Assembly (NCBI GenBank): GCA_002401765.2
Contig: NVTY02000008.1
Coordinates: 1-62,978, forward strand
Reading direction: 5' to 3'
DNA: 62,978 nt
From: Thiotrichaceae bacterium
GTDB taxonomy: Bacteria > Pseudomonadota > Gammaproteobacteria > SZUA-140
Below the pieces are notes generated by a model. That model was not told where the DNA came from. It searched no databases and worked only from the letters and a program-made list of their open reading frames with translations. Positions 59,753-62,978 of this stretch are shown piece after piece. The translations under genes were made by a program, and so were the position numbers. Each line of letters begins with the position of its first letter. Position 1 is the stretch's first letter.

Positions 59753-60735
59753 ATGCCCCATATTATAAAATTATCCGTCCGACAACAAATAAAATATTTT
59801 AAAAAAACTATCTTGCAACCACCTCATTTTCCTTTCCCAGATATTTTATCCACGGATAGTTTGCAGCAACTCATTGACTCTTCACCTCGTAAAAGAAACG
59901 GGGAAAATCCAACAAAATCAATCACTTCCCTCATGGCGATGGAAAGGGTACAAGACTCTCATCGTTGATGGAACAATCGTACTGATGGCTGATACAGACG
60001 ATAATCAGCAAGCATACCCTCAGTAAAGCTGTCAAAAGCCGGGGCTCGGTTTTCCTATTGCACGCATTGTAGGATTAGTTTCATTGTCTACGGGTTCCAT
60101 TGTTTCGTATTCCGAAGGCCCCTATCAAGGAAAAGGAAGCGGCGAAACTTCATTGCTAGCAATGCTTTTTGACGGCATCGGAGCTGGTGATATATTGTTA
60201 GCCAATCGTTACTATTGTACCTGGGCCATCATTGCAACACTGATGAAACAAGGCTCACCTATACTTGTTCAAAACCATGCGCAACGAAAACCAAATGTCA
60301 CAGAAGGTAAAAATCTGGGAACCAGAGACCATATTTTTCATTGGAAAAACCCCAAAAAAAACCTGGGTGGATAAGCGATGATGATTATCATGCCTTGCCT
60401 GAAGAGATATTTATTCGTGAATTTTCAGTTGGTGAAACAGTCTATGTAACGACGCTCCTGGATGATAAAAAATATCACAAAGAAGAGCTTGCACGGTTAT
60501 ATAAAAATCGTTGGTCAATTGAGTGGAATTTTCGGAGTATCAAAACCAACATGGGGATGGAAATGCTGCGTTGCAAATCACCTGAGATGGTAAGAAAATA
60601 AATAGCGGTTCATTTTTTGTCTTACCATCTGGTTCGGGCAAATATTAACAGTCTCAAGAAAATACCTCGACAGATCAGTTTTATGAAAGCGGTTCAATTA
60701 TTTTCCAAAATTAAAGTACCACTCATGAAGCATTT
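59753..60735 (+). pseudogene. IS4-type transposase, degraded
   Basis: Readable pieces of one DDE transposase in several frames. The N-terminal part (59753-59930) is followed in another frame by WRWKGYKTLIVDGTIVLMADTD. A TAA then lies near 60025, followed by PGLGFPIARIVGLVSLSTGSI and GIGAGDILLANRYYC (the expected ADR is ANR). An A8 run at about 60352 shifts frame. YKNRWSIEWNFRSIK (Y-R-E-K motif intact) follows, then a TAA at 60599 where MVRKEIAVHL is expected. At least four lesions. No terminal inverted repeats were fixed. Confidence 0.8.
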
Positions 60736-60778
60736 TTCATCCCCCCTCCCTTGCAGCATAGGTATCTACACAAGTTTT

Positions 60779-61524
60779 TCATGAAAAGAAACGCTCGGCC
60801 ATTTCTTTCATTTTCTCAAGCTGCTCCGTTGAATAAGTTTGCAAGACTTCAAGCATTGATATAAAGCCCCACAATCCGGCCAGTAAGGCGGGATTTGTAT
60901 AGAGCACCTTGTGTTTCATTTATCGTCCGCTCAGCTTAATCAGAAAAGCTCTGAATTCCGCAGCTGACTTCCCTTCCGCAGCCGCTATCTCCCAGATAAC
61001 AACGCACGCCATACTGGCAACCAACAATCTTTTAGCGATGGCTTGTCCGCTTTCTTGCTGCCAGGACTCAAGGTCGTGTCCTGCTCGCTTCAATAATTTA
61101 AACTAGGATTCTATTTGCCAACGCCAGTAATACCAAAGCGCAATTTCCTGTGCTTCAACATCCATGACATTGCTTATTAATAACCAGCGGGCTAAAACTT
61201 CACCTGAATCAGACAATATACGACTGACGACAAGCCGGGCATTAACAGGATTCCCTGAGACCGCTAGTTTTTTCTGTTTCTTCTGGCTCGGTTTTGCTTG
61301 CCGTGTCATGCGGATGGGCGTTTCGGCAACCCATTGCCAGCATTGCTTTCCTTTGTAGTTCACTTTCCGAATTTTGGTAAAGCTCAACTGCTCAGCGACT
61401 TGCTCACATCGCATTAACTCACCAGAATATTCGACACGTGAATTGATTCTTGAGCGAGTGAGCCAGTGTATTTTTTCTTCCTCCCATTGCCTGATATGAC
61501 CAATGGAATCCGCCTCGCCCCCTC
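60779..61524 (-). pseudogene. IS4-type transposase C-terminal part, cut by IS3 element
   Basis: Reading from the edge of the IS3 element at 61524: CNYPDRGGEADSIGHIRQWEEEKIHWLT, later LVVSRILSDSGEVLARWLLISNV, WYYWRWQIES. Two in-frame stops then interrupt: TAG at about 61104 where (Y/F)FKLLK follows, and TAA at about 60918 (R*MKHKVLYTNPALLAGL, where CAA is expected). The remaining text runs to a TGA at 60779. The N-terminal half is absent, replaced by the IS3 insertion. The family differs from the preceding IS4 remnant in its sequence. Confidence 0.75.
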
Positions 61525-61593
61525 TGTCAGGATAGTTGCACTCCCTCTTCGCGGGAGTTCTAATAATCAGAGAGGGCGACTGAGAGGATAACA

Positions 61594-62088
61594 ATGGGAT
61601 ATTCCCTGGAACGAAGAGAGGCAGTATTGAAGAAGATGCTGCCACCGAATAATCGATCGATAGCAGCACTGGCCAAAGAAGAAGGTATTTCCGACGCAAC
61701 CCTGTATAACTGGCGCCAACAGGCCAGAAATACAGGAAGGTTGATGCCAGATTCAGATAATACGCCTGTGGGTTGGACCTCGAGAGATAAGTTTGCAGCT
61801 GTGATGGAAACAGCCGCGCTCAGTGAAGCCGAGATTGCACCATACTGCCGCCAACGAGGTCTGTACCCGGAGCAGCTTGGTGCTTGGCGCACGGCCTGCG
61901 AGCAAGCCAACGACTGGAGTCGGGCTTCAGATAAACAGTTGAAGGCCGCGACTAGGGCGGATCGTAAGAAAATGCGCCAGCTCGAGAAAGAACTTACCAG
62001 AAAGGAAAAAGCACTGGCGGAGGCGGCGGCGTTGCTGATATTGCGAAAAAAGCTCGATGCGATGTTCGAGGCTCCCGAGGAAGGATGA
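61594..62088 (+). CDS. IS3-family transposase orfA
   Basis: 164 residues. N-terminal helix-turn-helix (SIAALAKEEGISDATLYNWRQQA), a second one (about 66-95, LSEAEIAPYCRQRGLYPEQLGAW) and a C-terminal leucine-zipper-like stretch (MRQLEKELTRKEKALAEAAALLILRKKLDAM). OrfA binds the element ends and joins orfB by frameshifting in many members. ATG at 61594; the TGA overlaps the orfB ATG (ATGA), so translational coupling or a programmed shift is possible. Confidence 0.88.
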   Translation: MGYSLERREAVLKKMLPPNNRSIAALAKEEGISDATLYNWRQQARNTGRLMPDSDNTPVGWTSRDKFAAVMETAALSEAEIAPYCRQRGLYPEQLGAWRTACEQANDWSRASDKQLKAATRADRKKMRQLEKELTRKEKALAEAAALLILRKKLDAMFEAPEEG

Positions 62089-62978
62089 TCTCACTCGAAC
62101 ATCGCCAACACACTGTTGAATTAATTGGCGAGGCTGTGGGCTCTGGTGCTTGGCTCCAGAATGCGTGCGAGGAAGCTGGGATTGCCCCGTGCACCTACCG
62201 GCGCTGGCAGCACCGGGGTACTGTTGTCGAAGATCGGCGGCCGATAGCCGAGCGTCCAGAACCGGTGAACAAGTTGAGTTCTGAGGAACGACAGAGGCTG
62301 TTATCGGTGTTCTATCTTCCCGCATTCCAGAGTATGGCGCCGAGTCAGGTCGTTCCCGCTTTGGCGGATGAGGGGCTATACCTTGCTTCAGAGTCAACGT
62401 GCTACCGGGTATTGCATGAAGCAAACCAACAGCATGGCCGTGGTCGAGCTCGCCAGCGGGAGCGGCGTTCGAAGCCAGCCGAGTACGCAGCCACTGGCTC
62501 GAACCAGGCGTGGTGCTGGGATGTAACATGGCTGAAGGGTCCGGTACGCGGCATGTTCTTTTACTTGTATATGATCATGGATGTGTTCAGCCGGAAGATT
62601 GTCGGGTGGGAAGTTCATGACAGAGAATGCGGCGAACTGGCTTCAGTATTGGTAAGGCGTGCGGTGATGCCTGAAGGCTGCCTGCGCTGCCCCGATATAC
62701 TGCACGCAGACAATGGGTCGCCGCAGAAGTCATCGACGTTACGAACCACGCTGGAACAGTTGGGTATTGAACCGACCTACAGCCGGCCGCGAGTAAGTAA
62801 CGATAACCCGTATTCTGAGTCTTTGTTTCGGACGACCAAATATCGGCCGGATTACCCTGCTAATGGCTTTGTTGATATTGAGGAGGCTCGCAACTGGGTA
62901 TTGAAATTTGTGCGGTGGTATAACGAAGAGCACCGACACAGTGCGATCAAATTCGTCACCCCGGTTGAGCAACACACC
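62085..62978 (+). CDS. IS3-family transposase orfB (partial, runs off window)
   Basis: 298 residues visible without a stop. Rve integrase fold with catalytic acids in WCWDVTWLKG (D), LHADNGSP (D) and SNDNPYSESLFRTTKY (E). Upstream the IS3-type helix region starts ISLEHRQHTVELIGEA. The frame is open to the last base (VRWYNEEHRHSAIKFVTPVE). Confidence 0.88.
   Translation, partial: MISLEHRQHTVELIGEAVGSGAWLQNACEEAGIAPCTYRRWQHRGTVVEDRRPIAERPEPVNKLSSEERQRLLSVFYLPAFQSMAPSQVVPALADEGLYLASESTCYRVLHEANQQHGRGRARQRERRSKPAEYAATGSNQAWCWDVTWLKGPVRGMFFYLYMIMDVFSRKIVGWEVHDRECGELASVLVRRAVMPEGCLRCPDILHADNGSPQKSSTLRTTLEQLGIEPTYSRPRVSNDNPYSESLFRTTKYRPDYPANGFVDIEEARNWVLKFVRWYNEEHRHSAIKFVTPVEQHT

Larger units (their letters stand above)
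61525..62978 (+). mobile_element. IS3-family insertion sequence, incomplete at window end
   Basis: Begins at about 61525 with TGTCAGGATAGTTGCACTCC, the probable left terminal repeat, directly after the interrupted IS4 frame. It carries the two overlapping frames orfA and orfB of IS3-family elements. The right end lies beyond the window. No lesion is visible in the part seen, so it may be active and recent. Confidence 0.8.

Overview
The window looks like a chromosome segment of a gammaproteobacterium, probably a sulfur-oxidising or facultatively anaerobic one. This is inferred from gene content: a BigR/SqrR-like regulator with a persulfide dioxygenase operon, NarK, monomeric NADP isocitrate dehydrogenase, MltF/TadA, a bacterial 4.5S SRP RNA and a complete TonB/ExbB/ExbD system. 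No rRNA or ribosomal protein gene is present to place it more exactly. Several gene copies are broken and at least five kinds of short palindromic or MITE-like repeats sit between genes, so the genome seems to be undergoing repeat expansion and decay.

Layout. 1-4.5 kb: ankyrin-repeat tail, catalase, then (minus strand) an arsR-gap-arsJ arsenate resistance operon in which gap and arsJ are broken. 4.8-10 kb (minus): TPR-like membrane protein with a 10-base C tract, TraB/GumN protein, DOPA-dioxygenase-like protein, a double-receiver protein with a dead first receiver, glutamate dehydrogenase. 10.1-18 kb: exported methyltransferase, antibiotic-biosynthesis-monooxygenase-like protein, a divergent CBS pair, then a tight operon of TonB receptor, propeller-thioredoxin fusion, tonB, exbB, exbD. 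18-20.3 kb: DUF1488 protein, a Cys-repeat secreted protein, a repeat-rich gap, SRP RNA and tRNA-Ser. 20.7-31 kb: mltF, tadA, narK plus a PP2C/kinase fusion, an SprA-like protein, the sulfide/persulfide operon (regulator, rhodanese, persulfide dioxygenase, TauE exporter) and a TolB-like propeller. 31.3-45.9 kb: M1-M28-PDZ peptidase, cNMP-binding protein, isocitrate dehydrogenase, K+ channel pair, a dead TPR gene, a PAS-GAF-GGDEF-EAL protein and a phospholipase D family synthase. 46-51.4 kb: a decayed second PP2C/kinase gene, small hypothetical genes, and a doxX-gst pair divergent from a LysR gene. 52-57.8 kb: a 1435-residue Ig-like/TSP3 calcium-repeat surface protein followed by an OmpA protein with the same type of repeats. 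57.9-63 kb: SelO, then two dead IS4-type transposases, the second interrupted by an apparently intact IS3-family element that runs off the window.

Three groups of genes seem to work together. The persulfide operon has a regulator whose two cysteines are 66 residues apart and a palindrome inside its own promoter. The TonB operon couples an outer-membrane receptor and its private energy module to an exported beta-propeller joined to a CPPC thioredoxin domain and carrying a CxCC motif; this is the best candidate here for an undescribed system, perhaps for metal or metal-chelate uptake. The Ig/TSP3 giant and the OmpA-TSP3 protein look like a surface pair. All functions are inferred from motifs read by eye; no database search was possible.
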